Origin: Methylobacter marinus A45
GTDB taxonomy: Bacteria; Pseudomonadota; Gammaproteobacteria; Methylococcales; Methylomonadaceae
Direction: 5' to 3'
DNA length: 64,000 nucleotides
Assembly: GCF_000383855.1 (NCBI RefSeq)
Contig: NZ_KB912877.1
Span: 4,818,475 to 4,882,474 of the forward strand
A program made the position numbers and the translations under genes. The notes under the pieces were generated by a model, which was not told where the DNA came from, searched no databases, and was given only the letters and a program-made list of their open reading frames with translations. This document shows positions 8,157-15,905 of the stretch, piece by piece; within the stretch, counting starts at the first letter, position 1, and each line of letters begins with the position of its first letter.

Positions 8157-9350
8157 GTGATGTCAAAATCGTCATACCAGCTTACTGCAGGTGTTAAAAC
8201 CCGCCGGAAGCTGTGGCTTAAAGTCCACCTTTATTTAGGATTGATCGTTGGCGTGCTGTTTGTATTACAAGGGCTTACCGGCAGCATCAATGTATTTTAC
8301 AGAGAGCTTGATGAAATAATTTATCCTGAATTGAAGATTAGCAATCCTGGGCAGCAATTTCGATCATGGGAAGAATTGCTATCGATTGTAAAGGAAGCCT
8401 ATCCCGGGCGTGAAGGCGCATGGATTTTACGTTTACCTCGGTATCCGACTGCAACGCTGAATGCATGGAATACCGATCCGATGAGTAAACGGCGGCTGAT
8501 GGTCTATGTTAATCCGTATACCGGGGAGATTGTATCAAGCCGTAACTTTGGCGAAACATTCGGCACTTGGTTCTATGTTCTGCATTCCAACTTATTACTC
8601 GGTAGTACAGGACATTTCATTATTCTGGCTTCAGGAATTCTTTTTATTATATCTCTTGGGAGTGGTCTATATCTGTGGTGGCCCAAAGGTAAAAAAATAA
8701 AACAGGCATTTTCAATAAAATTGAATGCGGGTTTCGCTCGATTAATCTTCGATATTCATCGGGCTTTTGGTATCTACAGTTTTGTGGTCTTATTCGTACT
8801 GGCTTTCAGTGGGGTCTCCCTGGCTTTTGATTTAAAACCGATTGTCAGTGTGTTCTCATCTGTAAGAAACGGGGCACCTCATGGGCATGGGATAGACGTT
8901 AAGTCCACAAAAATCAATGGCAAACGGGCTATCTCCATTTCTGAAGCGGTGGAAATTGCCAATCAAGTTTTTCCAGATGCGGTATTAAGAAGGATCACGA
9001 CGCCCGATAATGAAGATGGGGTTTATATCATCAGAAAATATCAAGCTGAAGAGGCTAATTATGCGTGGCCTTCTACCGTAATTTGGATTGATCAATACAG
9101 TGGAAAGGTTCTTGCTTATTTGAACCCTTATGAGTATACAGCGGGTGAAACTTTTTTAAATGTATTGTTCCCGCTGCATTCTGGTGAGGCCTTGGGATTA
9201 TTAGGTCGTGCAGTGGTTTTTGTTAGCGGCTTTGTTCCCTTTATTCTCTTTATAAGCGGTATTTTTCATTGGTTGCATATTCGGAATTATCGTCGGCGGT
9301 TAGTAGTGTTTAAAAAATATAAAAATTCAAAGCCAGGTAGGATGCGGTAA
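8157..9350 (+). CDS. PepSY-associated TM helix protein (iron-uptake linked)
   Basis: 397 residues starting GTG-ATG two bases after the receptor stop, with GGAG inside the end of the receptor gene, so translation is probably coupled. It has the PepSY_TM layout: LHLYLGLIVGVLFVLQGLTGS near the N-terminus, a periplasmic PepSY segment, a second helix pair (FIILASGILFIISLGSGLYLWWPK and HRAFGIYSFVVLFVLAFSGV), another PepSY region (ISISEAVEIANQVFP) and a final helix (AVVFVSGFVPFILFISGIFHW). Such proteins often follow siderophore receptors and some reduce ferric-siderophore in the periplasm; that activity is inferred here. Confidence 0.88.
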   Translation: MMSKSSYQLTAGVKTRRKLWLKVHLYLGLIVGVLFVLQGLTGSINVFYRELDEIIYPELKISNPGQQFRSWEELLSIVKEAYPGREGAWILRLPRYPTATLNAWNTDPMSKRRLMVYVNPYTGEIVSSRNFGETFGTWFYVLHSNLLLGSTGHFIILASGILFIISLGSGLYLWWPKGKKIKQAFSIKLNAGFARLIFDIHRAFGIYSFVVLFVLAFSGVSLAFDLKPIVSVFSSVRNGAPHGHGIDVKSTKINGKRAISISEAVEIANQVFPDAVLRRITTPDNEDGVYIIRKYQAEEANYAWPSTVIWIDQYSGKVLAYLNPYEYTAGETFLNVLFPLHSGEALGLLGRAVVFVSGFVPFILFISGIFHWLHIRNYRRRLVVFKKYKNSKPGRMR

Positions 9351-9372
9351 GGCACGAACCGCATCGATCGAG

Positions 9373-9640
9373 TTATTCCCCAGCCATTGCCGGAAATAAC
9401 TCGACCGCATCACTCCAATTTTCAGGATAAATCCCATGCGCGACATAGCTGTGAAAGCTGGAATAAGGCCATTCTTTAACGCATTTTACGTATCCATGCT
9501 TCACCGGATTCCAATGGATGTAATCGACGTGCTGTCGATAATCCGTTTCGTCACGGATAAAGCGCTCCCAAAACCGCCTTTGCCATAAGCCTCTTTCTCC
9601 CCGTTTTTTCCGGCTTCGGGAAATTCTCACCCTTTTTCGA
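9373..9640 (-). pseudogene. REP-associated tyrosine transposase (RAYT), C-terminal remnant
   Basis: The frame at 9373-9630 encodes 85 residues with GLWQRRFWERFIRDETDY, YIHWNPVKHGYVK, WPYSSFHSYV and GIYPENW, all hallmarks of the C-terminal half of Y1-type REP-associated transposases. The N-terminal half with the HUH motif is missing: upstream bases turn into unrelated AT-rich sequence. The remnant is therefore non-functional. It sits beside two REP-like palindromes (9711-9778 and 9817-9854), the type of sequence this family mobilises. Confidence 0.8.
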
Positions 9641-9710
9641 TGTGGGGGGAAAAATAAGCCTTGATTAAGGATTCGGTAATCAATAACTGTCTTATTATTT
9701 TAAACGGCGC

Positions 9711-9778
9711 CTGTGGGAGCGATGCCCTCATCGCGACTAAAGGCGCCGCAAGTCGCGATGAGGGCATCGCTCCCACAG
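9711..9778. repeat. Long palindrome, CTGTGGGAGCGATGCCCTC family
   Basis: Perfect 28-bp arms (9711-9738 and 9751-9778) around a 12-bp loop. A single related arm is visible near 5518-5550. It is likely a REP/BIME-type repeat and may act as a transcription end, since it lies between two convergent or tandem leftward transcripts. Confidence 0.75.
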
Positions 9779-9816
9779 GAGATCATAAAAAATGACATCG
9801 GGATGTTATTTTTAGC

Positions 9817-9854
9817 CCGTAGGTGCGATTAGCGCAGCGTAATCGCACCTACGG
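9817..9854. repeat. REP-like palindrome, GTAGGTGCGATT family
   Basis: Perfect 14-bp arms (CCGTAGGTGCGATT / AATCGCACCTACGG) with a 10-bp loop, immediately downstream of the efflux operon that ends at 9922. It belongs to the same family as the palindrome at 2993. Confidence 0.75.
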
Positions 9855-9921
9855 TCCTCTCGTGCCCCGATTGCCGGTCCAGACGCAATCCTGCCGCCCT
9901 GCCCGCATGCCTTACAAAGGC

Positions 9922-11106
9922 CTACTTGTTTCCGGCCTGATGAAATAATGCACTGTTTTCGGCAATGATCCGCTCTATCCGCGCTTCCACGCCGTCCAGT
10001 TCGTTGTCGTAAATGCTGGTCCGGTAAGCGTCGCCGTCGGCGCGGGCCGAAGACGTCAGCAGCGGCTCGCCCGCTTCGCTGATGTTGATGCGCGTCAGCG
10101 TGGACAGCCCCGGCTGCAGGGGATTGTCCTGCAAATCCTTGGGATCAAGGCCGATGCGCACCGGCACGCGTTCGGCGATGTGGATGAAGTTGCCGGTCGC
10201 GTTGTCGGTGGGCAGCAGTGCGAAGGTACTGCCGGTGCCGGGATTCAGGCCCTCGACCGTGCCATGATAGACCAACTCGCTGCCGTAGGCATCGACCCTG
10301 ATCTCGGCCGATTGCCCCGGACGGATTCCGGCAATCTGGGTTTCCAGAAAATTGGCCTCGATCCACAGATCGTCCAGCGGCACGATCGCCAGCAGCGTGG
10401 CGCCGGCCTTGACGTTATCGCCGACCTGGGCGCGGCGCTTGGCGACATAGCCCGATACCGGCGCAACCACGTTACGGCGATGGTAATCCAGAAAAGCGCG
10501 CCGCACACGGCTCTTGGCTTTTTCAACGGCCGGATGATGGTCGATCGCCACACCTTTCACCTGCGCCTCGACGCCGGCCTTTTCAGCACGGGTTTCCTGG
10601 ATCGCGGCTTCCAGTTCGCGGATCTTGTCCCGCGTGTTCTGTACCTGCTGGTCAGAAACCGCGCCGTCCCGCGCGGCCACGATAAAGCGCTTGAGATCGT
10701 GCCGCACCTGTGTCAACGCCGCCTGCCTGGCGACAATACGCTGGCTCAGCGTGTCGATTTTCGCGGTCTGGGTGACGATGTCGCGCACGATCTGGCCCAG
10801 TTCCGCCTCCGCCTGTTGCAGGGCGATTTGGGCGATGTTGCCGTCGAGCCGGACCAGTACGTCGCCTTTTTTCACATGTTGGGTATTTTCGGCCAGAATC
10901 TCGACGACCGTCCCCTCGGTCTGGGCTTTCAGCGTGACCAGATGGCCGATAACGAAAGCGTCATCGGTAGCCACCCAGTTCCGGTTGGCGTACCAGTGAT
11001 AGCCGAAATAGCCTAGGCTAGCCAGCAATATGATCAACGTAACCTGCTTCAGCCGGCGGTTACGCTTGCGCATGATTTCTTTGGGTCGAATAGTATTGTT
11101 CCGCAT
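9922..11106 (-). CDS. HlyD/EmrA-type periplasmic adaptor subunit
   Basis: 394 residues. One N-terminal membrane anchor (VTLIILLASLGYFGYHWY) is followed by the first lipoyl half (NWVATDDAFVIGHLVTLKAQTEGTV, NTQHVKKGDVLVRLD), a long alpha-helical hairpin (about 95-215), the second lipoyl half (NVVAPVSGYVAKRRAQVGDNVKAG) and a beta-barrel with DDLWIEANFLETQIAGIRPGQSAEI. This is the EmrA class of membrane fusion proteins. It is the last gene of the leftward MFS / outer-membrane-factor / adaptor operon and should bridge the pump to the NodT channel. An alternative start is at residue 12 (11073); neither start has a strong ribosome binding site. Substrate unknown. Confidence 0.92.
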   Translation of the reverse strand: MRNNTIRPKEIMRKRNRRLKQVTLIILLASLGYFGYHWYANRNWVATDDAFVIGHLVTLKAQTEGTVVEILAENTQHVKKGDVLVRLDGNIAQIALQQAEAELGQIVRDIVTQTAKIDTLSQRIVARQAALTQVRHDLKRFIVAARDGAVSDQQVQNTRDKIRELEAAIQETRAEKAGVEAQVKGVAIDHHPAVEKAKSRVRRAFLDYHRRNVVAPVSGYVAKRRAQVGDNVKAGATLLAIVPLDDLWIEANFLETQIAGIRPGQSAEIRVDAYGSELVYHGTVEGLNPGTGSTFALLPTDNATGNFIHIAERVPVRIGLDPKDLQDNPLQPGLSTLTRINISEAGEPLLTSSARADGDAYRTSIYDNELDGVEARIERIIAENSALFHQAGNK

Positions 11107-11115
11107 ATCTGAATT

Positions 11116-11256
11116 TTAACGAGCCTTACGCCGGGTCAGCCACCGTCGGGTTCCCTGATGGCGAGGACGGACGCCCTTCAGTATGAACAAGGTGGTCAGC
11201 TTCAGCCGGCGATTCCGTCGGCGCATGATTTCTTTTGAATGACTATGATTTTGCAT
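11116..11256 (-). pseudogene. Truncated duplicate of the hlyD 5' end (46 codons)
   Basis: A 46-codon frame starting MQNHSHSKEIMRRRNRRLKL parallels the true adaptor start (MRNNTIRPKEIMRKRNRRLKQ), and the DNA around both ATGs is clearly similar (CATGATTTCTTT, GCATATC.GA/GTTTTAA). After about 25 codons the similarity ends and the frame runs FILKGVRPRHQGTRRW to a TAA. It fills the gap between the outer-membrane-factor gene and the adaptor gene. The simplest reading is a partial duplication or a deleted second adaptor gene; a translated micropeptide cannot be excluded. Confidence 0.6.
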
Positions 11257-11264
11257 ATCGGGTT

Positions 11265-12719
11265 TTAATGAGACTTGCCATCGACATAGCCGCCGCCCAG
11301 GGCCTTGATGACATGGACGGCCGCCTTGAAATGCTCGCCTTCCAGCACGGCCAGCCGGAAGCGCTGCTCGAATTCGGCGGCGCCCGCTTCCAGCAACTCG
11401 CTGCGGTCATTGAGACCCGTACGATTCAGCGTTTGCGCGAGTCGGCTGGTTTCGGCGATGGCCTCCACGGCCTGGCGCTGTTCGGCCAGGCGCGTGTCGA
11501 TATCGCGCCAGCGGGTCAGGGAATCGGCCACTTCCTGGACCGCGTGCAGCAGGCTGCCGTTGTAACGTTCCACGGCGGCGTCATAGGCCGCTTCCTGGTA
11601 ACTCAGATTGGCGCGCAGCCGGCCGCCCTCGAAAATCGGAAAATCGATCGAGGGACCGACCGCATAAGCCAGGCTGGAGCCCTGCAGCAATACGTCCGTC
11701 AGACTGACGCTGTGCAGACCGGCGAAACCGATCAGGTTGACGTCCGGGTAAAAGGCGGTTTCGGCGACCTTGATGTCCTGGGCCGCGGCCTCCGCATGCA
11801 GTCGCGCGGCCGTGACGTCCGGCCGGTGCGCCAGCAGGCGCAACGGCAAATCACGGGGCAGCGCCAACGGTTTGGGTAAAACCCCGCGTTCGGCCACAAT
11901 GTCCCGCCCCCAGTCAGGTCCCTTGCCGGCCAGCGTGGCCAGCAGGTTCTTTTGCAGATCGACCTCGGCGCGAACGGCGGCTTCGATCTCGCGCGCCGCG
12001 CTCAGCAGCGTCTGCGCATACAGCAACGGCGCCGTGGAAACGAGGCCCGTATCCAGACGTACCTGCTCCAGTTTCAGCAGATTTTCACGATAAGCCACGA
12101 CCTCCCTGGCAATACGCTGTTTTTCGCTGGCGGCCGCCAGATCGAAATAGCCGCGCGCGACCGCCACGGACAGCAACAGCCTGGCGTCGGCCAATTCGGC
12201 CTGGGCGGCCAGCGCCTCGCCGACGGCCGCTTCCAGGGCCGCCTTGTCCCGCCCCCAGAAGTCGATGTGATAGCGCAATACAAATGGGTTGATCACCAGT
12301 TTCCGGAAGTGTTCGCCGGCGAGCTTGGCCTCGGTGCTGTTGGCCGAGAAGCGCTGCGCGCTGAAGCTGACATTGGCGTCGACCGTCGGATAAAGTTCGG
12401 CCGCCTGGGCATCGACCATGGACTGGGATTGCCGCAGGCGCGCCGCCGCGGCCTTGAAATCCGGGTTGTCGGCCACGGCCGTCTCGATCAGACGATTCAG
12501 TTCCGCGCTGCCGAAAACCCGCCACCAGGTCTGTTCAGGCCACTGGCCGTCGGTCGTCAGCGCGTCATGCGCCGCCGACAGGGTCCGCTCCATGGACGGC
12601 AGGCTGATCATCTCGGCGCGCCGTGTTTCTTCCCCAAACCAGGCGCAGCCGGGCAGCATAGATAAAAAGACAGTAAACAGCATGCCGCGGCTTGCAGCGC
12701 GGCGCGGAAAAATAAACAT
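11265..12719 (-). CDS. NodT family outer-membrane efflux factor (lipoprotein)
   Basis: 484 residues from the ATG at 12719, one base after the stop of the MFS gene. This start puts a lipobox (MLPGC, Cys25) near the N-terminus; the frame extends upstream to 12875 but within the MFS gene. Features include WWRVFGSAELNRLIETAVADNPDFKAAAARLRQSQ and the second half repeat VDAQAAELYPTVDANVSFSAQR, then LALPRDLPLRLLAHRPDVTAARLHAEAAAQDI and FPIFEGGRLRANL, all characteristic of RND/MFS outer-membrane lipoproteins of the NodT family. It forms the TolC-like exit duct of this operon. Confidence 0.92.
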   Translation of the reverse strand: MFIFPRRAASRGMLFTVFLSMLPGCAWFGEETRRAEMISLPSMERTLSAAHDALTTDGQWPEQTWWRVFGSAELNRLIETAVADNPDFKAAAARLRQSQSMVDAQAAELYPTVDANVSFSAQRFSANSTEAKLAGEHFRKLVINPFVLRYHIDFWGRDKAALEAAVGEALAAQAELADARLLLSVAVARGYFDLAAASEKQRIAREVVAYRENLLKLEQVRLDTGLVSTAPLLYAQTLLSAAREIEAAVRAEVDLQKNLLATLAGKGPDWGRDIVAERGVLPKPLALPRDLPLRLLAHRPDVTAARLHAEAAAQDIKVAETAFYPDVNLIGFAGLHSVSLTDVLLQGSSLAYAVGPSIDFPIFEGGRLRANLSYQEAAYDAAVERYNGSLLHAVQEVADSLTRWRDIDTRLAEQRQAVEAIAETSRLAQTLNRTGLNDRSELLEAGAAEFEQRFRLAVLEGEHFKAAVHVIKALGGGYVDGKSH

Positions 12720-12720
12720 A

Positions 12721-14301
12721 TTACGGTTCCTCGGCGAGTAGTTCCTGAGCCCTGCGCCGCAGGGCCTGTTCCGGCGTGCGTTTGACAGGGCGCCTGGTCG
12801 GATAGGCAAACCAGACCAGAATCGCCAGGCCGACAAAAATGCAGCCGGCGATCCAATAGGCATCGTTGACGGCACGAATGGCCGAATCGCGGGCCGCCAG
12901 TTTCGCGAACTTGATCAGGGCCGTGGACTCGGTGAACCCGGCCTCGACCAGAATATTCAGCGACTGGTCATAACGCGGGTCAAAGACGGTATGCGTCTCA
13001 GCGAAGCGGGTCATGTGGAAGGGCGCCCGGCGGTAGAAAATAATGCCCTGCAGCGTAATACCGATGGCGCCGGCCGCGATGCGCATGAGGCTGGCCAGTT
13101 CCACGGCCCGCCACTGGCGTTCCGGCGGCAGCCCGTGCAGCAGCAGCGCCGTCAGCGGCACGAAAAAACTGCCCAGGCAGACACCTTCCAGCAGTTTGGG
13201 CCAGAACAGCTGGTCATACGCATCGTGCACATCGAAGCGGCTCAGCCAGAAATAAGTCGCGGCAAAGCCCAGCAGATTAAAAAAGGCCAGCAGGCGGGCA
13301 TCGAAGCGTTTGACGATTTCATGGAATACCCCGGCTACGGGTTTCGCAAAAATCGCCATCGGCAAAAATACCAGTCCCGCCAGCCAGGAGGAATAGCCCA
13401 GCGACAGTTGAAGCTGTATGATCAACAGCGATAACAGCCCCTGAAAACACAGAAAGCCGGTAAACATGATCAAGACGCCGATCGTGAAATTCCGATGCGC
13501 GAATAAAGTCAGATCGACAAAAGGATGCTTGGTGTTCAATTCCCAGGTGACCCAGTACATCAAGGCAATGACGATGATGGCGATCAAGCCGGTCAGATAA
13601 GCTGAATTAAGCCAGTCCCAATCGTTGCCCTGATTCAGCAGGGTCTGAAAGCCGCCCAGAACAACCACCAGCAGCACAAAACCGACCATGTCGAAACGGC
13701 GCTGTATCGCCTGATAACCACGCTGGTACAACAGCGCCCCGACTATGCCGGCGATCGCCAGCGCAATCGGAATATTGAATATAAACAGCCAGCGCCAGCC
13801 CAGGTTGTCGGCGATCCAGCCGCCGATCGGCGGACCGAAGGTGAAAGGCGTCAGCGTGAACAGGCTCCAGACCCCGATACCCAGGGATTTGCGCTTGTCG
13901 GGATATTCCTTCAGGATCATGGATTGCCCCAGGGGCAGCGTCAGCCCGCCGGAAAACCCGAGCAGGATACGGCCGGCCAGATAGCTGTACAGCGACGTGG
14001 CGTAGGCGCAGATCATCGAGGCCAGCGCAAACACGACGAAGGCCGCCACAAACGGCCGGTACTCGCCGACGCGCCGCGCCAGCCAGCCGCCCACCGGAAA
14101 GGCCAGAGCCAGCCCGATCATGTAATCGGTCTGGGTCCAGGTCGCGAAACTGGGCGGAATGCCCAGGCCGCCGGCCACGCGGGGCAGCATGGCGATATAG
14201 GCGCCGGCATTGAAAATGACGATAGCGTGCCCGACCCCCATGCAGAAGTTGAACAGGATAAAACGCCAGCCTCGCAGCCGTTTACTGAAGATGATCGCCA
14301 T
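12721..14301 (-). CDS. MFS multidrug transporter, DHA2 / EmrB-like
   Basis: 526 residues from the ATG at 14301 (a GTG at 14334 is the alternative; GGGG precedes the chosen ATG). It has about 14 predicted helices. Visible DHA2 hallmarks are TQTDYMIGLALAFPVGGWLARRVGEYR, GRILLGFSGGLTLPLGQSMILKEYPDKRKSLGIGVWSLFTLTPFTFGPPIGGWIADNLGWRWLFIFNIPIALA (motif C and the following loop). It is the first gene of the efflux operon, with the NodT factor 1 bp downstream. A dyad at 14393-14421 upstream is a candidate operator. Confidence 0.92.
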   Translation of the reverse strand: MAIIFSKRLRGWRFILFNFCMGVGHAIVIFNAGAYIAMLPRVAGGLGIPPSFATWTQTDYMIGLALAFPVGGWLARRVGEYRPFVAAFVVFALASMICAYATSLYSYLAGRILLGFSGGLTLPLGQSMILKEYPDKRKSLGIGVWSLFTLTPFTFGPPIGGWIADNLGWRWLFIFNIPIALAIAGIVGALLYQRGYQAIQRRFDMVGFVLLVVVLGGFQTLLNQGNDWDWLNSAYLTGLIAIIVIALMYWVTWELNTKHPFVDLTLFAHRNFTIGVLIMFTGFLCFQGLLSLLIIQLQLSLGYSSWLAGLVFLPMAIFAKPVAGVFHEIVKRFDARLLAFFNLLGFAATYFWLSRFDVHDAYDQLFWPKLLEGVCLGSFFVPLTALLLHGLPPERQWRAVELASLMRIAAGAIGITLQGIIFYRRAPFHMTRFAETHTVFDPRYDQSLNILVEAGFTESTALIKFAKLAARDSAIRAVNDAYWIAGCIFVGLAILVWFAYPTRRPVKRTPEQALRRRAQELLAEEP

Positions 14302-14392
14302 GAATCCCCGGTTTCTCCGTCTGTACAAGCGCACCGCCCTTCAAGTCGAGGGGCTGAAGATCCTCGGCATTGTTTCCGGCGGTGCTTAAGTA

Positions 14393-14421
14393 TTGTATCG
14401 ACAGATATCGATTCGATACAA
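14393..14421. promoter_or_regulatory. Inverted repeat TTGTATCG-N13-CGATACAA, candidate operator
   Basis: Perfect 8-bp arms separated by 13 bp that themselves contain ATATCGAT. It is located between the lipoprotein gene ending at 14481 and the MFS start at 14301, where the efflux operon promoter is expected. Spacing and AT-rich dyad are of the type bound by TetR or MarR repressors, but no such regulator gene is present in the window. Confidence 0.45.
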
Positions 14422-14480
14422 CAACTATGTCCTCATGGTTTTTACAGTTCTGCTTCATAAGCGTTGTATCAGGCTTTGCT

Positions 14481-15386
14481 TCAGTCGTCATAAGGCCGTT
14501 CATTCTCCAGATCGACTTGAGCCAAACGCGCCTGCGTCAGGCCTATTTCGCTGAAGCCTTGATCGATAAGCCGCGCGCCGGTTTCGGCGATCAAGCCCTT
14601 GAACGCTTTGCCTTCACGACTCAGCAAGGTTTGCGCGGAATCCTCGGCCGAGAACATTTTCTTGTCGGTTCTTGCGATTACACGCCCGCTTTTTGGATCG
14701 ACCAGTTTGATCAAAACCTGCAGCGAGGTCTGCCCGGCAAAAATTTTGTAGGTTCCGATGCCGATCTCCAGCACGGCATCGGCTGATGCCACGCCGCTAT
14801 AATCGACCGGCGATGTATTTTGCCTGTACCATTGCTGGATGGCCGCTTGCCAGTGACCGAGATAGGCGTTCCGATCGCCCGCCGCCATGGGCAGGCGATA
14901 ATAGTCCTTGCTGGGAGTGGCGTTGATGCCGCCCGCATTCAGTTGCGAAGCCGCTTCCCGTGCCAGTTCCAGGGTCGGCGTCCAGTGCTCCTGTAAGGTT
15001 GCCGCGGCTTCCAGGCCCGCGCCGTGTCCCCGCGGCAATGTTGCGGCCGTTACAACGTCGCCGCCGCCGATCAAACCCGCGATCAATATACCGCCCGGGT
15101 TGCTGTAGATTTTTTCCTCCAGGAATGCCGGCAACACCATATTGTTAAAATGCCCGTACACCGGCATGCGGGTTTCGATCAGATCGGGCGTCACCTCGAG
15201 CGGCGGCGATTCCACCGGCACGACAACCACCGTGCGTATGTGATCGAGCTCGGCAACTGGCGGCTTTATTGTCGCCGCCATGCAGCCGCTTAATATGACC
15301 AGCAACATCGACAGCATGATAAAGACGCTGCCGGGGCTGTTAGCCAATACTTTTTCTGCGGTTTTGTTCACCAATTTAGAAGCCAT
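14481..15386 (-). CDS. Lipoprotein of unknown function
   Basis: 301 residues with a membrane-spanning signal (VFIMLSMLLVILSGC; lipobox Cys35). The mature part contains IRTVVVVPVESPPLEVTPD, a glycine-rich hydrophobic stretch (GGILIAGLIGGGDVVTAATLPRG), and a C-terminal domain with YSGVASADAVLEIGIGTYKIFAGQTSLQVLIKLVDPKSGRVIARTDK that resembles the beta-rich cores of envelope lipoproteins assembled at the outer membrane. I do not recognise a named family. It is in the same direction as the efflux operon but separated from it by 180 bp that hold a likely promoter. Confidence 0.75.
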   Translation of the reverse strand: MASKLVNKTAEKVLANSPGSVFIMLSMLLVILSGCMAATIKPPVAELDHIRTVVVVPVESPPLEVTPDLIETRMPVYGHFNNMVLPAFLEEKIYSNPGGILIAGLIGGGDVVTAATLPRGHGAGLEAAATLQEHWTPTLELAREAASQLNAGGINATPSKDYYRLPMAAGDRNAYLGHWQAAIQQWYRQNTSPVDYSGVASADAVLEIGIGTYKIFAGQTSLQVLIKLVDPKSGRVIARTDKKMFSAEDSAQTLLSREGKAFKGLIAETGARLIDQGFSEIGLTQARLAQVDLENERPYDD

Positions 15387-15905
15387 TGTTCTTCTCCAGG
15401 CAGGATTGAGGAATTCTCTGTTCGAGAAACATTAGACATAATGCACACGGTAAAAAGCCGGTGAAGATGATTCCACAGGTATTGCAATATATATGCCATT
15501 TTATAAGTTATTGAATTTGTTGTATTGTTTTTATATTTAGATTGCAATGCTGTCATAATGACAGCAAAATTTTCAAAAAAGCGGTGTTGCCAGCCTGATT
15601 AGCCAGGGCGCCGAATGCCGCGGGATCTGCATTGCATACCCTTCAGGCGGGGCGGGGTTTGCCCCCGTCCTTAACAATCCTTCGAGATTTGCGTCCAATG
15701 GCGGGAGGCGCTTACTCAATTTCAATCGTTTCGGACGGAGCGGCATGCCCCGCCCGACTGAAGACGGCTTTGCACAACGCACGCAGTGTATATACTACGA
15801 AGGAAACAGGAGGAAGAGCGCGTAAACACCGGTTAAATAAAACTGGACATGACGATGTCTTATTGACACACTCAGTATCAAATTGACTACAAGCAACCTG
15901 AACAA

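Noticed and set aside
10180-11016. Long open frame opposite the HlyD gene (278 codons), and similar ones opposite NodT, norR, xdhB and the molybdopterin enzyme
   Set aside because: Antisense shadows in high-GC genes; composition is Arg/Gly/Asp-rich with no recognisable domain, while the opposite strand encodes clear families.
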